From: Candidatus Moanabacter tarae
GTDB lineage: Bacteria > Verrucomicrobiota > Verrucomicrobiia > Opitutales > UBA2987
Assembly (NCBI GenBank): GCA_003226295.1
Contig: CP029803.1
Span: 1,545,477-1,609,476, forward strand
Length of the DNA: 64,000 bases
Direction of reading: 5' to 3'
The translations under genes and the position numbers were made by a program. This document shows, one piece after another, positions 54,512 to 63,810 of the stretch (the first letter of the stretch is position 1; every line of letters begins with the position of its first letter). The notes under the pieces are model-generated. The model saw only the letters and a list, made by a program, of their open reading frames with translations. It was not told the DNA's origin and ran no database searches.

Positions 54512-55159
54512 GTGAATGAGATTCTTCCAGGGCTCCATCATTGGAGGGTCGTCTGGCCTGGCATCTGGTCACTCGAATCCTACTTCCTTCAAACAGAGAC
54601 CGGCAGCGTAATAGTAGATCCGATTGAAAGCTCCGGCCTCGATCTCATTGATGCCACTACCGATATCCAAGCAGTTATTGTAACCGTAGGTTGGCATGAA
54701 CGATCAAGTCGTCTCTTTGGGAAAAGAACCAGAACCCCCGTCTTCGTTCCGGAACTAGATCTCTGTATGCTCGAAGACCTTGATTCCCGAAAGGTCTATA
54801 GGGACGGAGACATACTTCCAGGCGAACTTCGAGCAATCGGAACACCCGGGCTTACGCGAGGTGAAAATGTTCTTCTCTCTAGAACAAACGGCGGCACTCT
54901 CTTTGTCGGAGACTGCCTTGGGACAACTGCTAAATGGGCTCCCGACGGAATGCCGCTCGGCGGACATCCCAACGGCCATCCGATTCCTAAAGATACCCTC
55001 TCCCACCTCCTTGACCTTGAATTTGTCAACCTTTGCCCGGGGCATGGCGATCCCATCCTTGGAAACGGGAAACAAAAACTCATCGAACTCTTTCAATCAG
55101 GAAAGTCCACGTCAACCGGACCTCAAAGTGTAACCTACTTCCCTTTACACGACATCTAA
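54512..55159 (+). CDS. Metallo-beta-lactamase-fold protein lacking HxHxDH
   Basis: A 215-residue protein with MBL-fold architecture: early VIVDPIES, the TPG-type turn as GTPGLTRGEN, LFVGDCLG with the Asp ligand and CPGHGDPI with the last His. The central HxHxDH zinc motif is replaced by VGWHERSS after VIVT, and the His usual in TPGH is Leu. A normal two-zinc centre cannot form, so it may be a one-metal or non-catalytic member. It starts with GTG 20 bases after tlyA, so an operon is likely. No substrate can be inferred. Confidence 0.7.
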   Translation: MNEILPGLHHWRVVWPGIWSLESYFLQTETGSVIVDPIESSGLDLIDATTDIQAVIVTVGWHERSSRLFGKRTRTPVFVPELDLCMLEDLDSRKVYRDGDILPGELRAIGTPGLTRGENVLLSRTNGGTLFVGDCLGTTAKWAPDGMPLGGHPNGHPIPKDTLSHLLDLEFVNLCPGHGDPILGNGKQKLIELFQSGKSTSTGPQSVTYFPLHDI

Positions 55160-55199
55160 TCCCTAAACCCATCGAGACTAACCAGTTTATTATTCAGGA

Positions 55200-55535
55200 T
55201 TAACCCAATAGAATTGCGACAGGCAAACGACGATAATGGGCCGATTCTGGGCAATCACGTGTTTTCATAACTCGACGATTCCCGACCCTCCACAAGGCTA
55301 ACGCATAACCTGCAGACAGCAAATCCACCCTAGAGTTTACAAAAACCGCCAACCTCATCAATTGCACCAGCTCCATTACCAAATCGAAACTTGATATCAG
55401 CATTGCTATGATTCCCAAGCTTGTATCAGATATGCTAAACATCTCAACAATTGTATCAACAATGGATCTCTTGACAATCTGGGGCTGAAACTGAATTTTC
55501 TGGCGAACTCCGGAATTTCCAAGAAATACCGCCAT
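55200..55535 (-). CDS. Possible small hypothetical protein, antisense to nadK leader
   Basis: A 111-residue open frame covering most of the gap before nadK. The middle is hydrophobic (LGIIAMLISSFDLVMELVQLMRLAVFV) and could be a membrane segment; the C-terminus is basic. No family is recognised and no ribosome binding site is clear. It may be a chance ORF. Confidence 0.3.
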   Translation of the reverse strand: MAVFLGNSGVRQKIQFQPQIVKRSIVDTIVEMFSISDTSLGIIAMLISSFDLVMELVQLMRLAVFVNSRVDLLSAGYALALWRVGNRRVMKTRDCPESAHYRRLPVAILLG

Positions 55536-55543
55536 ATTCACGC

Positions 55544-56371
55544 TTGAACACAATCCGATCAGTCATTTTCGTTGTCAACGGCAACAAGGAGGGAGCTACT
55601 TCATTGGCACAATCCCTGCAAAAAGAAGCGGAGACATTGAATGTTCAGTGCCGGATTACAACGTGTTATCCACTCCCACGGGAGGACCTAAATGGAGTGG
55701 ATCTCTGCTGTGTGATTGGTGGTGACGGAACACTTCTTGGCGTCGTAGAAAGCGCTCTCGAGACACAAGTTCCCGTTCTCGGAGTGAACATGGGGAAGCT
55801 GGGGTTTCTCGCGACTTACTCCGCTGCACAAGTTAAAGAGAATTTCATTTCTTTGCTGAAAGGGGAATTCCAAGTTGCAGCACGGACTGTTTTAGAATGT
55901 TGGGATGCCTCTGGGAAAAAAACATACTCGTTAAACGATATCGTTGTGAAAAATCATTCTGCCGGTCTCATCTCTCTCGATCTCTATTCAAATGATCAAC
56001 AGGTCAACGATTACAACTGTGACGGGATCATCCTCTCCACCCCCACTGGATCGACAGCCTATAATCTCTCTGCTGGCGGACCTCTTATTCATCCCGAAGC
56101 CAAGGTCGTTGCCGTGACGCCCATTTGTCCTCATACATTAAGCAATCGCAGTGTAATTTTTGATCAAGGCACTGAACTAAGAGTCTTTCTTCGCGAACAT
56201 CCAAACTCGGTCTACCTTAGCACCGATGGCCATCCTGCTTTTGAAAATAAGGGGCAGTTTCCCCTCACCATTACTATTGCTACAACAACCTTCCCCCTTG
56301 TTGAACACAGAAAATACGACCACTTCCACCTAGTCCGAACCAAGCTCCGTTGGGGAAACGATTCCTCCTAG
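55544..56371 (+). CDS. nadK: NAD kinase
   Basis: A 275-residue kinase making NADP. Signatures are VIGGDGTLLGVV (catalytic GGDGT), VLGVNMGKLGFLA, LNDIVVKNH (NE/D motif), STPTGSTAYNLSAGG and the C-terminal VYLSTDGHPAF. The start is a TTG; the frame runs back to a TGA at 55472 with no ATG, GTG or other TTG. Translation is therefore probably weak. Confidence 0.94.
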   Translation: MNTIRSVIFVVNGNKEGATSLAQSLQKEAETLNVQCRITTCYPLPREDLNGVDLCCVIGGDGTLLGVVESALETQVPVLGVNMGKLGFLATYSAAQVKENFISLLKGEFQVAARTVLECWDASGKKTYSLNDIVVKNHSAGLISLDLYSNDQQVNDYNCDGIILSTPTGSTAYNLSAGGPLIHPEAKVVAVTPICPHTLSNRSVIFDQGTELRVFLREHPNSVYLSTDGHPAFENKGQFPLTITIATTTFPLVEHRKYDHFHLVRTKLRWGNDSS

Positions 56372-56891
56372 GAATTATTCTGATATTTCAGCCTGATGAA
56401 CTGACTTTAATAATGGAATAGTTCTTTTTAAAATTTCCTAAATCATAGTGAGAAGAGACTTTTATCGTATCTCAAATCCGGCACCTAAACTTCAAGCAAG
56501 AAGGAACCAATCCCGATGAGCTAGCATAGCTGAGAAATGTAGATCAAGTAGATACTCGAGTTCCTAGTATTTCAAAAAATGGCAACCTAAAAGTCACGAT
56601 TGACGAAATGTCAGCAAAAGCCAAAGTCTCAGTCATGGAAACAATTTGTTTGAAGAGCGGTTAAATTAATGGAGAAAGTCATCGAGCTAAGATTGTATCG
56701 AAAGGCTAAAGCAACAACGTAGAGCGGATTAATCTCGATCACATCTGGCGAAGTAAATGTACGGATATTAAAATCAAAAGAGTTACTTTTGAGCGGCTTT
56801 TCCAGCCAACCAACTCCTTGACACGAATCTACCTCGCAAAGTTTGCTACTATTACAAGAATTGAATAACTAAGTTATCGAGCTCGATTAAA
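56372..56891. other. Intergenic region before the PpiD-like gene
   Basis: 520 AT-rich bases. One plus-strand frame (about 56515-56870) reads with only a few stops, but the number is not fewer than chance predicts. I see no clear promoter, repeat or RNA. Confidence 0.35.
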
Positions 56892-58532
56892 GTGATAGCC
56901 TGGACACAGAAATACATTATCAACAAGTGGTTTTTCCTTATTCTCCTCACAGTCGTTATAGTTGCCTTCGTTCTCACTATAACTCCTGCCGGGAGCGGGC
57001 TAACCCAAACCGGCGAAGACATTCGCAAACGTGACTTCTTTGGAATCAATCTGGCTTCACGTAAGGATGTCGGTCCAGTGATCGCTAGTGCTACAGCGAG
57101 CGCCTGGATCAATACAGGGGAACGCGGCTTTATTGAATCGAGCTCAGGGGATCTTCTTCTAGGCCGGGTTGCTTACCTTCACTATGCGCACAAACTTGGT
57201 CTCCCCCCACCATCCAAAGTGGAATTGGAGAGATATATCCGGTCTAAACGGATATTTTTAGGAGAGGATGGATTCTTTAGCAAGCAAGCTTATGATGACT
57301 TTAAGCAACTCATCGACGACGATCCCGCGATTACTCAAGAATTGATGATGCAAGCACTGCTTGAGGATTTTCAAATCGATAAAATAAGTTCTGCACTTGT
57401 CGGACCCGGATTTGCTCTTCCCTTTGAAACCCAAAAACAGGTTGAGCATTCAAAGACAGTTTGGTCAATTGATGTTGCCACCCTCAAATATGAACCTTTC
57501 CAGCCGAAAGTTGAAATCGATGAGGAAAAACTGTCCAGTTATTATAAGAGTAATTTAGCGCGCTTTGAGGAGAGTGCCAAAGTTAAGGTCTCCCTCATCA
57601 AGTTCGATTACGATCGTTACGCCGGAACGGCACAACCTACGGCTGATGAATTGCGTGAATTCTATGAAGAGCACAAAGATCAGTTTAAGGAGCTGCGTTC
57701 CTCCAGCGAAGCGGGGAGCGAACCGGACCCGGAACCCCTCACATTCGAGTCTGTAAAAGATAGCGTGACCAAGGTTATGGTCGAGGAAAGGGCCAGACGA
57801 CTTGCAGAAGAAGCCGCCCATGCATTTATCCTCAAACTCTACGAAAGGAAAATAAGCCGAGATTCTAAACAACAAATAACAGGTTTGCTGGAAGATGCTG
57901 GGATCACTCCCATCGAACTACCAGCCTACACAAGGAGCAATCCACCAGAAGATACTGATCTGCCCAGAAGAAGTCTTGAAGAGGCATTCGCCTTGTCCAA
58001 TACCCGTTATTATTCCGATGTAATCGAAACGAATAATGCAGCAGCTGTTTTACTGCTAAGATCAATCGAAGAAGCCCGAATTCCTTCCTTCAATGAAATT
58101 TACGCGAAAGTGGAAGCAGAATATCGGGCCAAGGAAAAGAAGAAACTCTTTGCTGAAATTGGATTGAAATTGAAAACCCGCCTAGAGGCTGCGCTTGCGG
58201 AGGGAAACCCTTTCCGAAAAAGTGCAGAGGCTGTAGGTCTCGAGGTCGAGACTTTTAATGACTTTACACGCCGTAATCCTCCCTCGGAACTCGACCGCCG
58301 GCTTTTTATACAGAATTCCCATCTCGGGAAAGGCCAAATCTCCCCCATGGTCATTCTCGATAAAGATGGCAAATTTGTTCATATCCTGGGCAAAGAAATC
58401 CCTGAAGAGGAATCGAGTCTCTCGGAATTAGCAGACCAGGAAGAAATACTTCAGAGGATCAATCTCTATTACCAAACAACTAATTTGATCGCAGAGATTG
58501 TAGCCCGAGAACAACAAAAATCCGAAGAGTAA
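56892..58532 (+). CDS. SurA/PpiD-like membrane-anchored periplasmic chaperone
   Basis: A 546-residue protein with one N-terminal membrane anchor (WFFLILLTVVIVAFVLTI, about residues 13-30), as in PpiD. A SurA-N-like helical chaperone region follows (residues ~95-210: LEDFQIDKISSALV, VEIDEEKLSSYYKSN), then a long helical part (TADELREFYEEHKDQF). No complete parvulin isomerase signature is seen, so it is probably a holdase for outer-membrane proteins rather than an isomerase. The start is GTG, and it is convergent with miaA. Confidence 0.8.
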   Translation: MIAWTQKYIINKWFFLILLTVVIVAFVLTITPAGSGLTQTGEDIRKRDFFGINLASRKDVGPVIASATASAWINTGERGFIESSSGDLLLGRVAYLHYAHKLGLPPPSKVELERYIRSKRIFLGEDGFFSKQAYDDFKQLIDDDPAITQELMMQALLEDFQIDKISSALVGPGFALPFETQKQVEHSKTVWSIDVATLKYEPFQPKVEIDEEKLSSYYKSNLARFEESAKVKVSLIKFDYDRYAGTAQPTADELREFYEEHKDQFKELRSSSEAGSEPDPEPLTFESVKDSVTKVMVEERARRLAEEAAHAFILKLYERKISRDSKQQITGLLEDAGITPIELPAYTRSNPPEDTDLPRRSLEEAFALSNTRYYSDVIETNNAAAVLLLRSIEEARIPSFNEIYAKVEAEYRAKEKKKLFAEIGLKLKTRLEAALAEGNPFRKSAEAVGLEVETFNDFTRRNPPSELDRRLFIQNSHLGKGQISPMVILDKDGKFVHILGKEIPEEESSLSELADQEEILQRINLYYQTTNLIAEIVAREQQKSEE

Positions 58533-58559
58533 TAAATCGGTTTTCCAGTGGGGGTTGGG

Positions 58560-59477
58560 CTATTCCAGAAACAACTCTTCTACCCTCTCCCCTCCAATTA
58601 GATTAACCTCACGATCAATCGGAATCTGCTTACGTATCGACTTCAACTGTTTCTTGGCCAAAGCGATCGTATTTTGGATAATCTCTTTTTCCAATTTCTC
58701 AAGTGAAATATCTCCGTTCAAATAAGCAATGGTTTCGCGGTAACCGATCGCAGATGCAGCGGTTGGATTCGATTTGATTCCTTTAGAAATTAAGAAATTC
58801 ACTTCTTCAACTAGTCCAGCCTCCATCATCGCTCGAGTTCGATCTTCGATTCGACTCCTCAAATCTTCCGGACTTCGCATCAGACAACACACCTGTTTTC
58901 TAAAATCCGCAAAAGGCGATCGCCCCTCTAGAAACGCTTCCTTCAAAGCGTTAACTGTCTTTCCAGATGCAAGACACCGCTTTAGGGCATTCGCTACTCG
59001 TCGCGGATTCCTCGTATCCAGCTCCCCGAGTCCCAATGGATTCAACCTCGTTAGTTCTAGAACCAACCCATCTAGTCCCTTCTTAGTATTCAAGCGCTCA
59101 ACTTGTTCAGTAACCGCCTCCGGTATTTTCATGTCATCAACAACCGGACTGAAAAAGCATCGGAGATAGAAACTACTTCCCCCTACTACAAGAGCCTTAT
59201 CTCCCTTCTCTTGAATCTCCCGGATTGAGTTTTCTGCCAACTTAACGTAGTCGCCTATCGAGTACGCTGAGGTTAAATCCACTACATTAATTCCGTGATG
59301 TGGGATCCTCCTCATACTTTCAGTTGACGGTTTCGCCGTTCCTACATCCATTCCACTATATACAAGGAGTGAATCACAGGAAAGAATCTCCGCCCCATTC
59401 GTCTCAGCCCAATTAACAGCGATCTCTGTTTTGCCCACTCCAGTGGGTCCAGTGAGAATGTAGATTATTTCATTCAC
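58560..59477 (-). CDS. miaA: tRNA dimethylallyltransferase MiaA
   Basis: A 305-residue enzyme adding dimethylallyl to A37 of tRNAs reading UNN codons. Signatures are the P-loop LTGPTGVGKTEIAV, SCDSLLVYSGMDVGTAKPS, HHGINVVDL, VVGGSSFYLR and TAASAIGYRETIAYL. The start is GTG; no ATG fits in frame. No hfq or miaB is adjacent. Confidence 0.95.
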   Translation of the reverse strand: MNEIIYILTGPTGVGKTEIAVNWAETNGAEILSCDSLLVYSGMDVGTAKPSTESMRRIPHHGINVVDLTSAYSIGDYVKLAENSIREIQEKGDKALVVGGSSFYLRCFFSPVVDDMKIPEAVTEQVERLNTKKGLDGLVLELTRLNPLGLGELDTRNPRRVANALKRCLASGKTVNALKEAFLEGRSPFADFRKQVCCLMRSPEDLRSRIEDRTRAMMEAGLVEEVNFLISKGIKSNPTAASAIGYRETIAYLNGDISLEKLEKEIIQNTIALAKKQLKSIRKQIPIDREVNLIGGERVEELFLE

Positions 59478-60024
59478 GCTCTTCGTTAATGCGGTCGCAA
59501 AGCAATCAGGTTAGGATGAGATTCTCTGTGAAATCTCGAGGTTACGACCTAGAATTAAAAATTCCCATTACAGCTATTAATCTCCCTAAGATGTTCTTGG
59601 TCAAAATATTATATTCCTCTGATCAATCACCCTATGTCCATCTCTTGAATGCTCACGGAATTCACACATTACTCACCCTGAGGATAAGTCCATCCAAAAC
59701 ACACAGCAATTGAAGATGTCCGGCACTCTATTGCACAGGATTAAACTCCTAAACTGTCCAAGAATCTAAATTCTAAGTCCTTTACCCAAATTTATTACAA
59801 TCCAGTCTTCATTAGGCTATAACGGTTTAGTAATAAGCTACTTATAAAATATTTTTTTTATTTAAAAAATCTGAATACAGGATAAACAGACCACTATTAG
59901 AAGAGTTGTAGCTAAATTGGGATAGCTATAACCACCATAGGATTGACGGGATGCGGTAGCCTGTGAATAACTTGTGGACAAAATTGCTAAACCCCAATCC
60001 ACCATCCTCTCTCGAGTAATGATC
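59478..60024. other. Intergenic region with AT-rich tract and DnaA-box-like pair
   Basis: 547 bases without a credible gene. A very AT-rich run lies at about 59845-59875. At 59962-59970 (TGTGAATAA) and 59973-59981 (TGTGGACAA) are two words each one mismatch from the DnaA box TGTGGATAA, in the same orientation 11 bases apart. No dnaA or other replication gene is nearby, so origin function is speculative. Confidence 0.3.
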
Positions 60025-60810
60025 CTATAGTAAATAAGCCAATTTTTTGGAAAGATTTCCTAGAATTTGTTCAGGGTCCGAGGGGTCTGAAGCAATGCAA
60101 TTTACCAGGGCGCTCCCAACCACGAACCCGTCGGCAACTTCAGAAATCGCTCTAACATGCTCTGGTGTCGAAATTCCGAAACCAACGGCTACCGGAAGGT
60201 TGGAGATCTCCTTGATTTCGGCAACAGCTTGCCCAATGTTTCCGGAAAGTTTTGCCCGCTCCCCTGTCACTCCCTCCCGTGAGACATAGTATATGAATCC
60301 CGAGGCTACTTCAGTAATCAATCGAATTCGATTCTTCGGGGTGGTTGGAGCCACGATGAAAATGTTCTTTAAGTCAACATTTTGACAGGCAACCAGCAGA
60401 TCCTTAGCTTCCTCAGGTGGCAAATCTAGAGTGAGGATTCCGTCGACCCCTGCATCTTTAGCAATACTTACATATTCTTCGATCCCTTTGGCAAAGATGA
60501 GATTGTAGTAAGTGTAGATAACGATTGGTTTTTCTGTCTGCTCTCGAAGTAGCCGGATCAATTTGAACACATGGCTATGGTCCGCCCCTCCATCCAATGC
60601 TCTTTTCGCTGCCAGCTGGTTAGTCAGCCCATCAGCCAAAGGATCGGAAAACGGAACGCCTATTTCCATAATGTCGACCGGGCTTTCGGCAAGGAACTTA
60701 CATATCCGGAGCGAGACCTCAAAGCTTGGATCACCTGCACAGACATAACTCAAGAAACAAGAGCGTTTCTCGTTAGCAGCTATGCTAAAAGCGTCTGCAA
60801 TCCGGTCCAT
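60025..60810 (-). CDS. trpA: Tryptophan synthase alpha chain
   Basis: A 261-residue TIM-barrel enzyme splitting indole-3-glycerol phosphate. Catalytic Glu49 (IMEIGVPFSDP) and Asp60 (LADG) match E. coli numbering exactly. The phosphate loop is VAVGFGIS and the mobile loop YYVSREGVTGERAKL. trpB and other trp genes are absent nearby, so trpA stands alone. Confidence 0.95.
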   Translation of the reverse strand: MDRIADAFSIAANEKRSCFLSYVCAGDPSFEVSLRICKFLAESPVDIMEIGVPFSDPLADGLTNQLAAKRALDGGADHSHVFKLIRLLREQTEKPIVIYTYYNLIFAKGIEEYVSIAKDAGVDGILTLDLPPEEAKDLLVACQNVDLKNIFIVAPTTPKNRIRLITEVASGFIYYVSREGVTGERAKLSGNIGQAVAEIKEISNLPVAVGFGISTPEHVRAISEVADGFVVGSALVNCIASDPSDPEQILGNLSKKLAYLL

Positions 60811-60978
60811 AGTCCTCTTTGTGGAGATTTAGTAGCCGTGCGACAACGAGAAAATCTACCAAGGATAAAAGTTGTGATCGCACAGAAATTTGGGTACCTC
60901 TTTCAGGGGAAACTATCACTTTCTAAATTCAAAGAATATCACGGATCTCCCAACTAATGAAAGAGAGCAACCTCGCAT

Positions 60979-63810
60979 TCATTTTCCATCCGGTACTATA
61001 TAAACCCTGAGCGCATTTTCTGCCACGAGATATTCTTTGGCTACACGATTCACATCTTCAACCGATATACTTTTGTAGTCCTCAACCATAGAAAGAGCCC
61101 AGTCGAGTTTTTCGGGATATTCCTGTGAGCTGGCTAAAACAGTTTCGAGCCAGTAGCGGTTGTTTCGAACCCATTCCTTTAGTCCATTTAGTAAAGGTCG
61201 AAGAGTTCGGTCGAGCTCATCCTGATTGGTTCCATGAACATATAGATCAGACGCGATTTTCTGTACTAGCCTTGCTACATTGTCTACCTCTTTTGGATCT
61301 GTCACACTGATCGCAAAAAAATAACCGTGATCGGTGAAAGTATCGCTTGGCCGACTGAAGGCAGCGGGGCTGTAGGCTTCGCCCAATTCTTCCCTGATTT
61401 TTACTCGCAACCGATCTGAAAAGACTGCAGCCAACATGCTCAGCCTTCGTGTCCGTCCAATATCCCATATATCGCCCGTTGGCCAGTACACAGCTGCGAC
61501 TCCCTTCGGGATTTCAGATTCTACTAGGAAACTCTTCTCCCCAACAGTCGATGGAAATGAAATGATTCTCTTTTCCGCATAGGCCTGTTTTTCCTCTTCT
61601 CGCAACGGAAGATTGCCAAAAGCCCTCGCCACGCCTTCGATAGTATTCTCTAGATCTATATCCCCAACAACCGTCACCTCCAAGTAGTGAGAATTTAGCG
61701 GTTCAGAAAGCCATTCCTTTACCTCTAAAAGGTCTCTCTTCTGCAACTCGGCCTTGCTAGGTAAACCAAATCGAAAATCTCCCCCAGCTAGGAAATGCCT
61801 GACTCCATTCTCCAGGATCCCACGAGGCGTCTGGGAGAGCTGAAGATAGAGGCGGTCGAAATTTCTCTGCACCTTAATAATCGATTCTTCCCGATATCCC
61901 GGTGCGACAATATAGGCCCGAAGCAGTTCCAACTGGTGCACAAAGTCACCTCTGTTTGTAGTTCCGCTCAATATAAACGCATCACTACCCACCGAGAAAT
62001 TGATCCCAACTGTTTTTCCCGCAAAAATTCTTTCGATTTCGTCCGAACTGTGCTCAAGTAACCCACCATTCACATAGGTAGCCGATGCCAAGTAGGGAAG
62101 CCCTCTTAATCCTTCAGGCGCCGAAAGTAAACCGCCTCCTAGGCGAATTTGGATATGGATCGTATCTTTTTCAAATTCCGTCTTCTTAAGATTAAGTCTA
62201 ACATTATTTTTGAACCGAACCTGGCTCACATCGAGTTCTTCGAGGTAGACCCTTGAATCAATCTCGCCGAATTCTTCGTTGAACGAGTAAGCAAAGGCCT
62301 TTAGTTCGCTCTCTTCCGGCCGCATAACAGGATCTCGCAGACTGGCTTCATACACAGCATTCACAACATCTTTCCCATCTTCAGCCTTGAGATTTCCCGC
62401 CACAATCAATGACATGTTATTTAGGTTCCAGGCTCGTTTCAGCGCTCTCCGACATTCCTCAGGCGTCAGGTCACTTAGAACTGTTCGAACGAATTTAAGT
62501 TCGTCTTCAGGACTCGTAAAGACTCGATGATTGCTGATGCTCCCCACCAAAGCCCTTGCCCTTTGCCGAGACTTTCGAGTAGGAGCTTCACGAACTGTTT
62601 GCTCATGTGCATTGAGAATCTTTGCCTTTGCTTCCCCCATCTCTGCCTCTGTAAACCCGTGCTGGAGAGCCCTCCTACTTTCCCGCTCTGCCGTCTGCAA
62701 GGCCCTTCGCCAATCCTTCTCTTTAGTAGTCAATTCCACACCCGTGATCTCAACAAAATCGAGCCAAGTGTAAGCATAGGACGATCCCTTGGAAAAGGGC
62801 GCATCCTTCATTTTGGTCAGAATCTCGAAACGCCTCTCCAAAATGTTCGTGGCCATTTGCCGCAACAACTCTTCGCGCCTCCGCTTTGATGAATCCGGTT
62901 GGAATACGAAAGGTCGCAAAGTCTGAATTGAAACCGTCACTGCCGGAGCCTCTGACTCTCTTATAAACTTCGCCCTTCGTCCGAATTCAGTTACTTGCCC
63001 CCAATCCGACTCCGGACTAACCAGTCGGTTTTTGAAAGTCGCGAAATGTTCCTCGATCTGTTTCTCAACTTCCAAAGGATCAACGTCACCAACCGCCACC
63101 AATACCATTCTCATGGGAGAATACCACTTGCTATAGAATCTTCGAAAATCCTTCTCGTTCAATTCTTCTAAAACCGCCTCTTCTCCAATGGGAAGCCGTT
63201 GTGATAGCTTTGCGTCTGGCAGCAAGAACATTATTTCTTTCTTGAAGAGCCGGAATTCAGCCGAATCACGCGATCGCTTTTCGCTTAAGATTACTCCACG
63301 TTCCCGGTCTATATGCTTAGATTCTAAGAGCAACCCGTCTGCATAATCCCGAAAAATGCGCAAGCCTTCATCCAGCATCTCCTTGTCGTTACTCGGCAGC
63401 TCCAGGTAATAAACCGTCTCGTCCCAAGAGGTGTGAGCGTTCGTGTCGGCACCAAAACTCATACCGAGTCTTTGAAGGTATTCAACTAATTCTCCGGCCT
63501 CGAAATTTCGAGAACCATTGAAAGCCATGTGTTCAAGAAAGTGGGCCAAACCTTTTTCGTCGTCTTTTTCCATAAGAGAGCCAACCTTAACTAGGAGCCG
63601 TAGACTCAACCTTTCTGGCGGCTCACCATGCGGCATGATAGCATACCGCATCCCGTTCTCTAACACCCCCCAATGTACCGCTTTATCGGCCTTTAAATCA
63701 CTTCCCTCATGAGCCCAATCTTTTTTTGCTTCCAGAATTGGTGCTAAGACAATGAAGATTGTTGTTGCCAGAACCAAACTCCGCTTTTTTTCCATTCTAT
63801 CGTTCTTCAT
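60979..63810 (-). CDS. Exported M16 family zinc peptidase (PqqL/insulinase-like)
   Basis: A 943-residue two-half M16 peptidase with an N-terminal signal (RSLVLATTIFIVLAPILEAKK). The inverted zinc motif HFLEH is at 90-94, with the distal Glu ligand at 170 (DRERGVI) 76 residues on. The C-half (from ~500) is the inactive M16 repeat with a typical RLRVKIREELGEAYSPAAF motif near residue 810. Such periplasmic enzymes resemble PqqL and degrade peptides. It is separate from trpA, and its start overlaps a broken frame at the right edge by 14 bases. Confidence 0.93.
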   Translation of the reverse strand: MKNDRMEKKRSLVLATTIFIVLAPILEAKKDWAHEGSDLKADKAVHWGVLENGMRYAIMPHGEPPERLSLRLLVKVGSLMEKDDEKGLAHFLEHMAFNGSRNFEAGELVEYLQRLGMSFGADTNAHTSWDETVYYLELPSNDKEMLDEGLRIFRDYADGLLLESKHIDRERGVILSEKRSRDSAEFRLFKKEIMFLLPDAKLSQRLPIGEEAVLEELNEKDFRRFYSKWYSPMRMVLVAVGDVDPLEVEKQIEEHFATFKNRLVSPESDWGQVTEFGRRAKFIRESEAPAVTVSIQTLRPFVFQPDSSKRRREELLRQMATNILERRFEILTKMKDAPFSKGSSYAYTWLDFVEITGVELTTKEKDWRRALQTAERESRRALQHGFTEAEMGEAKAKILNAHEQTVREAPTRKSRQRARALVGSISNHRVFTSPEDELKFVRTVLSDLTPEECRRALKRAWNLNNMSLIVAGNLKAEDGKDVVNAVYEASLRDPVMRPEESELKAFAYSFNEEFGEIDSRVYLEELDVSQVRFKNNVRLNLKKTEFEKDTIHIQIRLGGGLLSAPEGLRGLPYLASATYVNGGLLEHSSDEIERIFAGKTVGINFSVGSDAFILSGTTNRGDFVHQLELLRAYIVAPGYREESIIKVQRNFDRLYLQLSQTPRGILENGVRHFLAGGDFRFGLPSKAELQKRDLLEVKEWLSEPLNSHYLEVTVVGDIDLENTIEGVARAFGNLPLREEEKQAYAEKRIISFPSTVGEKSFLVESEIPKGVAAVYWPTGDIWDIGRTRRLSMLAAVFSDRLRVKIREELGEAYSPAAFSRPSDTFTDHGYFFAISVTDPKEVDNVARLVQKIASDLYVHGTNQDELDRTLRPLLNGLKEWVRNNRYWLETVLASSQEYPEKLDWALSMVEDYKSISVEDVNRVAKEYLVAENALRVYIVPDGK

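Noticed and set aside
56515-56870. A plus-strand frame in the gap before the PpiD-like gene with stretches that read like protein
   Set aside because: It contains several stops, no fewer than random sequence would show given its length, and matches no family I know.
59489-59713. A 74-residue plus-strand ORF upstream of miaA
   Set aside because: It has no recognisable motif or ribosome binding site and is probably chance.
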